Origin: Undibacterium sp. Jales W-56
Lineage (GTDB): Bacteria > Pseudomonadota > Gammaproteobacteria > Burkholderiales > Burkholderiaceae_D
Direction: 5' to 3'
Assembly: GCF_025548535.1 (NCBI RefSeq)
Contig: NZ_JAJLQW010000001.1
Coordinates: forward strand, 62,001 to 126,000
DNA: 64,000 nucleotides
The position numbers and the translations under genes are program-made. The notes under the pieces are model-generated. The model was given only the letters and a program-made list of their open reading frames with translations, had not been told where the DNA came from and did no database searches. Below are positions 27,351-36,282 of this stretch, in pieces; positions within the stretch are counted from its first letter, which is position 1; every line of letters begins with the position of its first letter.

Positions 27351-27628
27351 TAGGGCCTGTTAACATGTAAATCGGGAGATGCGTTCACTCCCAAACGCAG
27401 GATGGCAAGGCGCACATCGCCGCTGAGGCTGGTGCCTCAGCAAGAGGGGCAACACAGTCCATCGTGCGTTTGGGAGTGAACCCTGCGGGAATGGCCTAAA
27501 CGGGTACATGGCGTTGTTGCAAATCGCTTATAGTGCTCGCACTACGGCGCGCTTAGTTGAAACCCTTGCCTAGCCCTGTACCCGTTTAGACACATTCGCA
27601 CTCCCGATTTACATGTTAACAGGCCCTA
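27351..27628. mobile_element. 278-bp palindromic element with perfect 28-bp terminal inverted repeats (MITE-like)
   Basis: The ends 27351-27378 and 27601-27628 are exact inverted complements over 28 bases, each beginning TAGGGCCTGTTAACATG. Inside lie two further inverted repeats: one flanked by TTCACTCCCAAACGC and its near complement GCGTTTGGGAGTGAA, holding the perfect hairpin GCTGAGGC/GCCTCAGC, and one flanked by TAAACGGGTACA and TGTACCCGTTTA. The whole could fold as a three-way structure. TA at both outer ends fits a TA target duplication. There is no ORF of note inside. The right end supplies the TAG stop codon of ggt. It fills most of the 399-base hpf-ggt gap. Confidence 0.75.
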
Positions 27629-29431
27629 GTAGCCTATGGTTTTGCCGTCGGGATTGCGCGGATCAGAATAACCGTCGAAACCATCTGGACCAATTTGTAT
27701 GGTCTGCGTTCGCCCCATTGTCGGGGAAATTGTTAACGAATGGCCTTTCAGCTCAAGTAGACGCAGGGTATCCGGGCTGATACCCCGCTCAACGCGTAAC
27801 CGGTCGGGCATCCATTGATGATGAATGCGTGGCGTGATGCTGGCCTGCGCCACGTTCATCCCATGATCGATCACATTGAGTATCGTTTGCAGGGTGGTCG
27901 TAATAATCCGGCTGCCTCCGGGACTGCCGGTCGTCATAAACGGTTTTCCGTCTTTTAAAATGATGGTGGGAGACATCGAGCTTAAAGGCCGCTTATAAGA
28001 ACTGACGGCATTGGCATCGCCACCTATCAGGCCAAACGCATTCGGTGTGCCGGCTTTGACCGAGAAATCATCCATTTCATTATTCAGGGTGATGCCGGTA
28101 CCTGCGGCAACGATGCCGCTGCCAAAATTCAGATTCAGCGTGTAAGTTGTGGCGACCACATTTCCATACTGATCGGCGACGGCAAAATGCGTCGTCTGAT
28201 CACTTTCGTAGGGCTCTAATTTACCCGGTTTGATCTGATTGGAAGACAGGACGTGATCGGGATTGATTTTTTTCACCAGCTCGTCGGCATAGGTAGTGGA
28301 AGTCAATGCTTTCAACGGGACTTTAAAAAAACCAGGATCGCCGAGATATTCCGACCGGTCTGCATACGCGAGCTTCATCACTTCCGCCATCAGATGCAAA
28401 TTCTGCGCACTATTGCTGCCTTGTTCCTTGATAGGGAAGTGTTCGAGCAAATTCAGCATTTGTATGATGTGGACGCCACCTGAACTGGGCGGCGGCATCG
28501 ACATGACCTGATAGCCGCGATAATGACCTTTGACCGGTTCGCGTTCGACCACCTTGTAATTTTTCAGATCGTCAGCGCTGATCACGCCTTGATGCCTGGC
28601 CATTTCGGCGACGATTTTTTTCGCGATACTGCCTTGATAAAAAGCCTGCGGACCATCTTGCGCAATCAGTTTCAGAGAAGCAGCCAAATCTTTTTGCACG
28701 AGCTTCTCTCCTGCTACCAATGGCCGGCCGTTTTTAAAAAAAATCGCTTTACTCGATTCCCATGCGCCCAGATGATTGCGCTCCGCCTCCAGTATGCTGG
28801 CTAAATGCGGCGTGACTTCGAAACCTTGTTCTGCCAGGCGAATCGCGGGCGCAATGACTGCGGATAATTTCATCGTGCCGTATTTGCTCAATGCCTGGCT
28901 TAAGCCTGCAACCGTGCCCGGTATGCCGACTGCCAGGTGCGAATATAAAGATTTGCCCGGTATGACCTGGTTCGCGTGATCGAGATACATGTCGCGTGTT
29001 GCCCGCAGCGGTGCCATTTCGCGAAAATCGAGCGCAATGTCTTTGCCAGATTTGGCATCGTGGATCAGCATAAAGCCGCCGCCGCCGATATTGCCGGCGT
29101 TTGGCAGTACAACGGCCAGTGCGAAACCTACCGCAACGCCAGCGTCGATGGCATTGCCGCCGCGCTTGAGTATGTCTATGCCTACTTGTGTCGCCAATCC
29201 CTGTTCGCTGGCGACCATGCCATGCTGTGCATGCACAGGGCTGACTATGTCGTAGCCGATATCATATTTGACGATGGGGTCGATCGCTGCCGTAGTGGCT
29301 GCAGAAACGGCAGGCAGGACCAATGTTTGCGTCGCCAGGCCAATCACGGTCAGCGCGATGAATACGGTTTTTGGCAGGTAGGTTTGTGAAGACAGGCGGG
29401 TGTTCTTGGCAGACGTCATATCAATTCGCAT
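27626..29431 (-). CDS. ggt: gamma-glutamyltransferase (periplasmic)
   Basis: 601 residues with an N-terminal signal sequence (hydrophobic VFIALTVIGLATQTLVLPAVSA). It cleaves gamma-glutamyl bonds of glutathione in the periplasm. The proenzyme splits itself before the nucleophilic threonine in DQTTHFAVAD, and the family motifs GGNAIDAGVA, SSGGVHIIQMLN and PLSSMSPTI are present. GAGAAGG lies 7 bases before the ATG. The TAG stop lies in the end of the palindromic element at 27351-27628, so the last codons abut an insertion site, yet the C-terminus (DGKTIGY) looks complete. Confidence 0.95.
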   Translation of the reverse strand: MRIDMTSAKNTRLSSQTYLPKTVFIALTVIGLATQTLVLPAVSAATTAAIDPIVKYDIGYDIVSPVHAQHGMVASEQGLATQVGIDILKRGGNAIDAGVAVGFALAVVLPNAGNIGGGGFMLIHDAKSGKDIALDFREMAPLRATRDMYLDHANQVIPGKSLYSHLAVGIPGTVAGLSQALSKYGTMKLSAVIAPAIRLAEQGFEVTPHLASILEAERNHLGAWESSKAIFFKNGRPLVAGEKLVQKDLAASLKLIAQDGPQAFYQGSIAKKIVAEMARHQGVISADDLKNYKVVEREPVKGHYRGYQVMSMPPPSSGGVHIIQMLNLLEHFPIKEQGSNSAQNLHLMAEVMKLAYADRSEYLGDPGFFKVPLKALTSTTYADELVKKINPDHVLSSNQIKPGKLEPYESDQTTHFAVADQYGNVVATTYTLNLNFGSGIVAAGTGITLNNEMDDFSVKAGTPNAFGLIGGDANAVSSYKRPLSSMSPTIILKDGKPFMTTGSPGGSRIITTTLQTILNVIDHGMNVAQASITPRIHHQWMPDRLRVERGISPDTLRLLELKGHSLTISPTMGRTQTIQIGPDGFDGYSDPRNPDGKTIGY

Positions 29432-29540
29432 ACATGCCTTCTCTATTCATTATCGTAATTTGAAAAACTGACTGGATAGTTTGATTTTAACTTTATCGTC
29501 ACAGCCATGATTCGATTTATACGAATTAATTTTTAAAGTA

Positions 29541-29735
29541 GGACTTACACAAAAACCAAAACCTCTCACCACCGAGACACAGAGAAAAACAAGAGGAAAG
29601 CCCCCGCAATGTTTGGATATAAACCGAACCCGCAAGCCGAGTGCGCCCGTTGGCACGAAATGTCGCTGAAAGCCGCATCCAGCCTGCAGGTTCAATGTGG
29701 AAGGCGGTAAGTAGTTTGCTGTTTTGCGTAATTCC
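29541..29735. repeat. dispersed repeat, copy 1 (GGACTTAC ends, about 195 bp)
   Basis: Ends GGACTTACACAAAA and TTTTGCGTAATTCC are imperfect inverted repeats. The interior shares several blocks with the copy at 43515-43735: CACCGAGACACAGAG, GGCACGAAATG, and AAGCCGCA followed by CCAGCCTGC. Both copies are in the same orientation and non-coding. It lies in the 405-base gap between ggt and rplY. Likely a MITE of an unseen insertion sequence. Confidence 0.7.
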
Positions 29736-29788
29736 TATAAAGATGAATTTATATGAACTATTTAGACTGAATTGAATTCAACCGACGT

Positions 29789-29817
29789 AAAAAAACCGCC
29801 ACGCAGGCGGTTTTTTT
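29789..29817 (-). terminator. rho-independent terminator after rplY
   Basis: Stem AAAAAAACCGCC / GGCGGTTTTTTT with a 5-base loop, 20 bases after the rplY stop on the minus strand. Confidence 0.9.
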
Positions 29818-29836
29818 ATCGCACAGCAGAAATTAA

Positions 29837-30424
29837 TTACTTGGCTTCTGCTTCGGCGGCTGTTGCGCCGGCTGGAATAACAGCGATAGCGACCGTTGCG
29901 TCGTCACCGTGCACCACTGCGGATACGCCTTTTGGCAATACCAGGCTGGAAACGTGGATAGATTGACCGGCTTCCAATTTGGACAGGTCAACTTCTACGA
30001 ATTCCGGCAAGTCTGCTGGCAAGCAAGAGATATCCAGCTCAACGGCAACGTGGCTGATTACGGCTGCGTTCAATTTCACTGCTGGAGATACTTCAGCATT
30101 GATGAAATGCAGAGGCACTTTAACGTGGATCTTTTTGTTAGGATCAACACGTTGGAAGTCAGCGTGCAATACCAATTGTTTGTAGGCGTGGACTTGGAAG
30201 TCGCGCAACAAGACTTTTTCTACTTTGCCATCAACTTCCAGATCCAGAATCGAGGAATGGAACACTTCTTTCTTCAATGCGTGGTACAGCGCATTGTGGT
30301 CCAGAGTGATAGATACAGGGGCTTCTGTGCCGCCGTAGATGATGCCAGGTGTTTGGCCAGCATTGCGCAGGCGGCGGCTCGCTCCGGTCCCCTGTTCTTT
30401 GCGTGCAAATGCGATTACTTTCAT
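29837..30424 (-). CDS. rplY: 50S ribosomal protein L25 (CTC form)
   Basis: 195 residues: the N-terminal 5S-rRNA-binding L25 domain ([20 protein letters not shown], then GIIYGG) followed by the longer C-terminal beta domain of the TL5/CTC general stress form, ending in an Ala/Glu-rich tail. A GGAG box lies upstream of the ATG. It is last in the unit with prs; in related genomes pth follows, but here the repeat and ggt follow. Confidence 0.96.
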   Translation of the reverse strand: MKVIAFARKEQGTGASRRLRNAGQTPGIIYGGTEAPVSITLDHNALYHALKKEVFHSSILDLEVDGKVEKVLLRDFQVHAYKQLVLHADFQRVDPNKKIHVKVPLHFINAEVSPAVKLNAAVISHVAVELDISCLPADLPEFVEVDLSKLEAGQSIHVSSLVLPKGVSAVVHGDDATVAIAVIPAGATAAEAEAK

Positions 30425-30535
30425 GGTGTTACTCCAAAAAATGCAAGAGTCAACTTGCGGTTTTGTATCTCCGCGACCAGAGATACGGAAAAACGCAGTG
30501 ATTTATTTTTGCAAATAAATACTGCGCAGAAAAAA

Positions 30536-31498
30536 TTAATCAGTGAACAGCGAAATGACGGATTCGCCCTTGGTAATGCGGCGGAAGGTTTCGGCCAGCA
30601 AACTATCGCAGGACAATTGGCGTATCTTGGAGCAGGCTCTTGCTGCTTCCGATAAGGGTATCGTATCCGTTACCACCAGCTCATCCAATGGCGAGCTGGA
30701 AATACGCGCAATTGCCGGGCCGGACAATACCGGATGCGTGCAATAGGCCAATACTTTTTTCGCGCCGCGTTCTTTCAAAACCTCAGCAGCCTTGGTCAGG
30801 GTGCCCGCAGTATCGACCATGTCATCCATGATCACGCAATTGCGGCCTTCGACTTCACCGATGATGTTCATGACTTCGGAAACGTTGGCTTTTGGACGAC
30901 GCTTATCGATAATCGCCAGATCGCAGCCCAGGCGTTTTGCCAAAGCGCGGGCGCGAACCACGCCGCCGACGTCAGGCGACACCACTAACAAATCTTCGTA
31001 ATTCTTGGCGACCAGATCACCCAGCAAAATCGGCGAAGCGTAGATATTATCAACCGGGATGTCAAAGAAACCCTGGATCTGATCGGCGTGCAAGTCCATG
31101 ATCAATACGCGATCAACACCGGCTTCTTCCAGCATGTTGGCGACTACCTTGGCCGAGATCGCCACGCGGGCAGAGCGCGGACGACGATCCTGGCGGGCAT
31201 AGCCGAAATACGGGATGGCGGCGGTGATGCGGCCGGCGGACGCGCGCTTCAGGGCATCGACCATCAACATGATTTCCATCAGATTGTCATTGGTCGGTGC
31301 GCAAGTCGATTGCAATACGAACACGTCTTTACCGCGGACGTTTTCATTGATCTCGACCATGACTTCGCCATCAGAGAATTTGGACACATCGGCCTTGCCG
31401 AGCGGAATCCCTAATTGCCTGGCAACCCCCGCAGCCAACGCAGGATTGGCGTTGCCTGTGAAAACCATCATGTTGTCATTTACGCGCGCACTTGCCAT
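30536..31498 (-). CDS. prs: ribose-phosphate pyrophosphokinase
   Basis: Makes PRPP from ribose 5-phosphate and ATP for nucleotide, NAD, His and Trp synthesis. 320 residues with the class I motifs FSDGE, the catalytic flexible-loop region [11 protein letters not shown], and the PRPP loop [12 protein letters not shown]. The start is [19 protein letters not shown]; a second ATG pair is at residues 10-11. It lies downstream of tRNA-Gln and upstream of rplY, a conserved betaproteobacterial order. Confidence 0.97.
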   Translation of the reverse strand: MASARVNDNMMVFTGNANPALAAGVARQLGIPLGKADVSKFSDGEVMVEINENVRGKDVFVLQSTCAPTNDNLMEIMLMVDALKRASAGRITAAIPYFGYARQDRRPRSARVAISAKVVANMLEEAGVDRVLIMDLHADQIQGFFDIPVDNIYASPILLGDLVAKNYEDLLVVSPDVGGVVRARALAKRLGCDLAIIDKRRPKANVSEVMNIIGEVEGRNCVIMDDMVDTAGTLTKAAEVLKERGAKKVLAYCTHPVLSGPAIARISSSPLDELVVTDTIPLSEAARACSKIRQLSCDSLLAETFRRITKGESVISLFTD

Positions 31499-31586
31499 GG
31501 CAGGACCTATCGGCTTAATTGAGGGTCAGACGTCTTTACTCGAACTTTGCTTAGTGTTTTAGCAAAAAACGCCGCTGGTAAAATTG

Positions 31587-31620
31587 AAAAAAGCCGCCGC
31601 AGATTTTATGCGGCGGCTTT
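31587..31620 (-). terminator. terminator between tRNA-Gln and prs
   Basis: An 11-base stem (AAGCCGCCGC type) with T6 on the minus-strand side, placed just after the tRNA gene. Confidence 0.8.
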
Positions 31621-31628
31621 ATATTTAA

Positions 31629-31705
31629 TGGCAGGGGATGAAGGATTCGAACCTTCGTATGCTGGAATCAAAATCCAGTGCCTTAACCAGCTTGGCGAAT
31701 CCCCT
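31629..31705 (-). tRNA. tRNA-Gln (anticodon TTG)
   Basis: The minus strand reads AGGGGATTCGCCAAGCTGGT, then an anticodon arm CTGGATTTTGATTCCAG with anticodon TTG, a T-arm GAAGGTTCGAATCCTTC, and ATCCCCTG with the CCA end encoded. The 7-bp acceptor (AGGGGAT/ATCCCCT), anticodon and T stems all pair. It is 77 nt long including CCA. Confidence 0.97.
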
Positions 31706-31776
31706 ACACAACCGTTTATCTGATGCTGAATTCCGAGCCGCTATTTTAGCGGGATTTCAACATCAAACCAAATTTT

Positions 31777-32631
31777 TTAACTCTGCAGCAAGTGCGTCAT
31801 CGGATGTTGACGGATTGCTTTGGCTTTCCAGGCTTGCCACTTGTCAGGTACCTGTGCCAGCACTTGAGCGGCTTTCGCCTCATCAGAAAATGCACAAAAT
31901 ACACAAGCGCCCGATCCGGTCATCCTGGCGTCGCCGAAAGTTTTCAGCCACTGTATGGCTGCATCAACTTCTGGAAACAAAGCACAAGCTACTGCTTGCA
32001 GATCGTTTTTCCACTCCATTTTTGAATGGCTGGAAAAGTCCGCTATTCTGATGGGTTTTGTGTCTCGTGTCAACTCTTTTGTGGAAAAAATTGCAGGCGT
32101 CGGGACTTGTACGCCCGGCTCAATCACCACGAACCAGTTCGCGGGCGTATCGATAGCCTGCAATTGTTCGCCTATGCCCTCGGCGAAGGCATTCTGACCA
32201 AATAGGAAAAACGGTACGTCGGCACCCAATTGCAGGCCGAGTACCATCAATTCTGCGCGGCTCAGTCCGCATTGCCACAGGTGATTGAGCGCTATTAGAG
32301 TGGTTGCTGCATCGGAGGAGCCGCCGCCCAGTCCGCCGCCCATAGGGAGTTTTTTATGCAGGGTGATGTTCGCGCCCAGACTGATTCCGGTGTTGGCTTG
32401 CAATAGCCGGGCTGCACGGACGATCAGGTCGCTCTCGGCAGGTACGCCTGGGATGTCGTTGGCACGCACTATCCGGGCATCGTTGCGCACCTCGAAATCC
32501 AGGGAATCGCCATGATCGAGTAGTTGAAACGCGGTTTGCAGCAGGTGATAGCCGTCCGCACGACGACCGGTGACGTGCAAGAACAGGTTCAGTTTCGCCG
32601 GAGCCGGGCATTGATGTAGCGTGCCGATCAT
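31777..32631 (-). CDS. ispE: 4-diphosphocytidyl-2-C-methyl-D-erythritol kinase
   Basis: A GHMP kinase of the MEP isoprenoid pathway. It has the N-terminal [21 protein letters not shown], the ATP-binding glycine-rich loop [15 protein letters not shown] and the C-terminal [13 protein letters not shown] prefer the ATG at 32631 because it overlaps the lolB stop as ATGA; ATG at 32643 would add four residues. It lies between lolB and tRNA-Gln, the standard order in betaproteobacteria. Confidence 0.95.
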   Translation of the reverse strand: MIGTLHQCPAPAKLNLFLHVTGRRADGYHLLQTAFQLLDHGDSLDFEVRNDARIVRANDIPGVPAESDLIVRAARLLQANTGISLGANITLHKKLPMGGGLGGGSSDAATTLIALNHLWQCGLSRAELMVLGLQLGADVPFFLFGQNAFAEGIGEQLQAIDTPANWFVVIEPGVQVPTPAIFSTKELTRDTKPIRIADFSSHSKMEWKNDLQAVACALFPEVDAAIQWLKTFGDARMTGSGACVFCAFSDEAKAAQVLAQVPDKWQAWKAKAIRQHPMTHLLQS

Positions 32632-33260
32632 TGCGGTGTCCATTGGTCAATGGCGATGCGCAAGGACAATTCTCCTGCCTGAACGGTGCTGCGTTGCAGG
32701 TCTATGCGTTTCGGGCGGGGTGAGTCGGCGCCGGCTTCCCAGGTCGCGTAGCGCAGATGCCAGCCATCGGTGTCGATTTCAATATTGTCTTGTGCAGCCA
32801 GGGCGGTGCGTTGTCCTTGCGGGTTGCGGCTATATGCTTGCAGCCAGTCGCGCAGGCCGCTGACCGGCAGCGACCAGCCCAGGCTTTCGGTCAGCAGGCT
32901 ATCGAGGTCGCTGGCATAACGCGTTTCCTGGCCGGCTTGTTGCAAGCTCGCACCGGACGCCGTCTGGTTGATGGTGGCGATGGTTTGTCCTAACTGGGAC
33001 AGCAAGGCGATGGTGAGGCTGTCCGGCGTTTGCTGCCATTCAAAGCTGCCCGGCAAACTTTGTGGCTTGCCGTTTTGCTGGTAACGCACCAGGATGCGCC
33101 CGCTGATCTGGATGTTGCTGTGGTAGCTGCGCTCGGATGCGCTGCCCGCTGCCCGGTGTGGCGGGCTGGCGCAGCCGCTCAGCCATAGGCACAGTAAAAG
33201 TAAAAAAACAGGGGAGTATCTGATTAAATGCGGCGATCCCGCATTGCTGGCTTGGTGCAT
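32628..33260 (-). CDS. lolB: outer-membrane lipoprotein insertion factor LolB
   Basis: Receives lipoproteins from LolA and inserts them into the outer membrane. From ATG 33260 the signal peptide is 27 residues with a lipobox LSGC ([13 protein letters not shown]), then [26 protein letters not shown], typical of the half-barrel LolB fold. The frame is open to an ATG at 33365, but that would put 60 residues before the lipid-bearing Cys, too long for a lipoprotein signal. It is coupled to ispE by a 4-base overlap and follows the TPR lipoprotein gene. Confidence 0.88.
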   Translation of the reverse strand: MHQASNAGSPHLIRYSPVFLLLLCLWLSGCASPPHRAAGSASERSYHSNIQISGRILVRYQQNGKPQSLPGSFEWQQTPDSLTIALLSQLGQTIATINQTASGASLQQAGQETRYASDLDSLLTESLGWSLPVSGLRDWLQAYSRNPQGQRTALAAQDNIEIDTDGWHLRYATWEAGADSPRPKRIDLQRSTVQAGELSLRIAIDQWTPQ

Positions 33261-33367
33261 TTGATCAATTTTTTCTATGCTGGGTGGAGTATCTCGTTGC
33301 GATGTTGCTTGCATACGATCTGTAGCGGCAATTTTAGGCTGATACAGGTTGTATGCGGTCTCCACGA

Positions 33368-35395
33368 TTACGGTTTGGCGTTTAAACGTTGCAGCGTGGT
33401 TTTTAAAGTTGCGCTGTCAGGATCTTTGGCTCTGGCTTCGCGCCAGAATTTTTTTGCATCTTCCTTGTGGCCCTGCGTCCATAGCACTTCGCCTAAATGG
33501 ATCGCGATCTCTGCATCCTGGCGTAATTCATAAGCGCGCCGCAGATCTTTTTCCGCATCATCGAAGCGCGCCAGGCGGAATTTGACCCAGCCCAGACTAT
33601 CGAGAATAAACGCATCGTCGGGGGCCAGGCTCGCTGCTTTTTCGATCAGGCTCAGCGCTTCGTCCAGGCGGATATTCCGGTCTGCCAATGAATAGCCGAG
33701 CGCATTGTAGGCATGCTGGCTATTCGGAGCCAAAGCGATGACGCGGCGCAGGGCGGTTTCCATCGCCTCGTTTCTTTTCTGCGATTCTGCCAGCATTGCA
33801 TAGTCGTATAACAGGTCGGTATTATCCGGAAAGCGCTGCAATGCGGCTTCCATGACGCGATTCGCCTCATCGGTTTGTTTTGCCTCGCGCAGCAATTGTG
33901 CTTCCGCCTGGGCTAGCTGGGCTTGCTCGGTATCGTTGGCTGCTTTGTAGTCATGTAAGAACTGCCTGGCTTCAGCCAACCTGCCTTCTTTCGCCAGCAA
34001 CTGCGCGCGCCGGATTTGCGTATTGAAATAGGCAGCATTACGGCCGTCGTAGGATTCCACTTTGGCCAGCCATGCTTGCGCAGCAGGATAATCGTTGCGC
34101 TCGACAGCGAGTTGCGCCAGATTCAGCAGCGCAGGCGTCGGATCGCGTTCTTCGGCAGGATTGGCTTCGAGTTCTGTCAGGTAGCGGCTCAGATATTGTT
34201 CGGCCAGCTGATTATTGCCGGGTTTCTTTTTGCTCTCCATGCTCAATATGCCAAGCGTGTACAGCACGTTGATGTCGTCCGGTTTATCGCGCAGCAATTG
34301 CTCGAATTCTTGCGTCGCCTTATCCATTTGATGCTGGTCGATCAGGATGCTGCCATAGGCCAGGCGCACATCGCGCGCTTTCGGATTTTTTTGCAAAAAT
34401 GCCGCCATGGCTTTCATCGCATCGCTTTGTTTGGAGGCCTGCGCAATGGTGAGTACTGCCAGTTGCGAGTCGGGTTTGGCTTGCAGCACCAGCTCGGCCT
34501 CGGCGACGGCGCGCTTGTTGTCGCCCCTGGCGTAGGCGCCTTGTGCAAGGGCGAGGTGGGCTTCCGCGGTGGTTTTGTAGGGGGCAACGATTTCTTCCAG
34601 CGTGTCGAAAGCGGCGTTCTTGTCGCGGGCGCGGGCCAATAAGCGCTGCGCTTGCAACATCAGCAAGGCATATTGTTTCGGTTCGGCGTTGCGTAATTTC
34701 TCGGCAAAGACCGAATGGATTTCGGCCAGATTATTATTCATCACCATGAAGCCGAGATAATACTGGGTAGCTTCATTTGAGTTGGGGGCGAGTTCGCGCC
34801 ACAGGCGGATTGCGGTCAGCGATTCGCCCGGCTGCTTGGCGGCCAGCGCCATTTCAGATGCGCGTCGTGCCAGACGGGGATCGCGGGTTTGCTGGGCGAC
34901 GCTGAGTATCGTCACATAAGCGGCTTGCCAGTTGCCGCGCTGAAAAGCGATTTCGGAAGTCAAGATTTTATACAGCAACTCATCGGTCAGCGCGACGGCG
35001 GGCAAATGCTCCTCGCCGCGTTTGCTGATCTGAGCACCGCCAATCGCATGTTCCGCAGCCAGCGCAGCTTGCGCCGCATCGGTCGCCCCGATTGCCTGAT
35101 GTGCGTCTTCCGAGATGCCCGATTTCGAGGGAGACATGCTGCTGCACGCCGATAGCAGGATGGTGAACGCCAGCAGCGGAGCAAATGCACGCAGAGCCGT
35201 TACAATAGACGAGGCAGGCGAGGGTGTGCCGGTGTTGCAAGGCGATACAAGCGTGCTGCGATGAATGTGCAAAACAGTTTTCAAAACAATATCCAAGTTT
35301 GACTGATGATGGTTGATTTTACGCTGAAGCCGTGTCTGCGTGGGGCGATCGATGCCGGTACTCTGTGTCAAATTGTAATCTCCGATCTCTAACAT
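33368..35395 (-). CDS. tetratricopeptide-repeat outer-membrane lipoprotein
   Basis: A long TPR protein: about a dozen helical repeats of roughly 34 residues (for example PDINVLYTLGILSMESKK, PDDAFILDSLGWVKFRLARF). A lipobox LLSAC follows a hydrophobic stretch, so the mature protein is a lipoprotein. The true start is uncertain: the first usable ATG (35395) places the Cys at residue 84, too far in, so a TTG nearer 35260 may be used. The frame upstream of 35395 runs antisense to mutM and is not coding. In related genomes this gene sits beside lolB; a role in envelope assembly is inferred from place only. Confidence 0.82.
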   Translation of the reverse strand: MLEIGDYNLTQSTGIDRPTQTRLQRKINHHQSNLDIVLKTVLHIHRSTLVSPCNTGTPSPASSIVTALRAFAPLLAFTILLSACSSMSPSKSGISEDAHQAIGATDAAQAALAAEHAIGGAQISKRGEEHLPAVALTDELLYKILTSEIAFQRGNWQAAYVTILSVAQQTRDPRLARRASEMALAAKQPGESLTAIRLWRELAPNSNEATQYYLGFMVMNNNLAEIHSVFAEKLRNAEPKQYALLMLQAQRLLARARDKNAAFDTLEEIVAPYKTTAEAHLALAQGAYARGDNKRAVAEAELVLQAKPDSQLAVLTIAQASKQSDAMKAMAAFLQKNPKARDVRLAYGSILIDQHQMDKATQEFEQLLRDKPDDINVLYTLGILSMESKKKPGNNQLAEQYLSRYLTELEANPAEERDPTPALLNLAQLAVERNDYPAAQAWLAKVESYDGRNAAYFNTQIRRAQLLAKEGRLAEARQFLHDYKAANDTEQAQLAQAEAQLLREAKQTDEANRVMEAALQRFPDNTDLLYDYAMLAESQKRNEAMETALRRVIALAPNSQHAYNALGYSLADRNIRLDEALSLIEKAASLAPDDAFILDSLGWVKFRLARFDDAEKDLRRAYELRQDAEIAIHLGEVLWTQGHKEDAKKFWREARAKDPDSATLKTTLQRLNAKP

Positions 35396-35411
35396 AATCA
35401 CAATTGAATCT

Positions 35412-36233
35412 ATGCCAGAACTCCCCGAAGTCGAAGTTACCCGGCGCGGCGTCGCACCCCATCTGATCGGACAGCAAGTCACGCAAGTAGTTCTGCGCCG
35501 CGCGGGTTTGCGTTGGCCTTTCCCTGATAATCTGGCTGAATTACTCACAGGCCAGCGCATTCTGGCAGCCGGGCGACGCGGCAAATATCTTTTGCTCGAA
35601 TTTCGGCATGGCACGGTCTTGATCCATCTCGGCATGTCGGGACATTTACGCATCATCCCCGCCAGCACGCCCGCGCAAAAACATGACCATATCGATATCG
35701 TGGTCGGCACTCAGGCTCTGCGCATGACGGATCCACGCCGCTTTGGCGCGGTACTCTGGCATGACGCTGCGGACGGCGACGTGAATCAGCATTTGCTATT
35801 GCGTGGTCTCGGTGTAGAGCCGCTGGAAGAATTATTTAACGCGGAATTGCTGTACAAGCAGACGCGTCAGCGTAAAGCGGCGATCAAACAAGTCTTGCTG
35901 GCAGGCGATATCGTGGTCGGGGTCGGTAATATCTACGCGTCAGAAAGCCTGTTTCGCGCCAAAATCAACCCGAAAGTCTCGGCGCATCGCATCAGCCTGG
36001 CGAGGTACCGGCTGCTGGCCGAAGAAATTCGCCTTACCTTGCAAGCCGCCATCGAACAAGGCGGTAGCAGTTTGCGCGATTTCATCGGGGTTGACGGGCA
36101 AACAGGTTATTTTCAACAGACTTATTTCGTATATGATCGTGCAGGAGAGCAATGTCGGCTGTGCGGAACAACAATAAGACAGATCAAACAAGGCCAGCGC
36201 AGCACTTTTTACTGCATAAATTGTCAAAAATAG
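35412..36233 (+). CDS. mutM: formamidopyrimidine-DNA glycosylase MutM (Fpg)
   Basis: Removes 8-oxoguanine from DNA and nicks the strand. The N-terminus MPELPEVEVTRRG gives the catalytic Pro-Glu after Met removal, the lysine in GRRGKYLLLE is present, and a C-terminal zinc finger (CRLCG ... FYCINCQK) binds DNA. 273 residues, standard length. It is divergent from the TPR gene and followed closely by the GTPase gene. MutY, its partner in the GO repair system, is encoded 6 kb further on. Confidence 0.97.
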   Translation: MPELPEVEVTRRGVAPHLIGQQVTQVVLRRAGLRWPFPDNLAELLTGQRILAAGRRGKYLLLEFRHGTVLIHLGMSGHLRIIPASTPAQKHDHIDIVVGTQALRMTDPRRFGAVLWHDAADGDVNQHLLLRGLGVEPLEELFNAELLYKQTRQRKAAIKQVLLAGDIVVGVGNIYASESLFRAKINPKVSAHRISLARYRLLAEEIRLTLQAAIEQGGSSLRDFIGVDGQTGYFQQTYFVYDRAGEQCRLCGTTIRQIKQGQRSTFYCINCQK

Positions 36234-36282
36234 GCCAAAATGCTAGATTCTCCGGATACTAAAAATATTATTTGAGGGCAAC

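Noticed and set aside
35396..35710. N-terminal 105 codons of the TPR lipoprotein frame
   Set aside because: They run antisense through mutM and do not look like protein sequence of the family.
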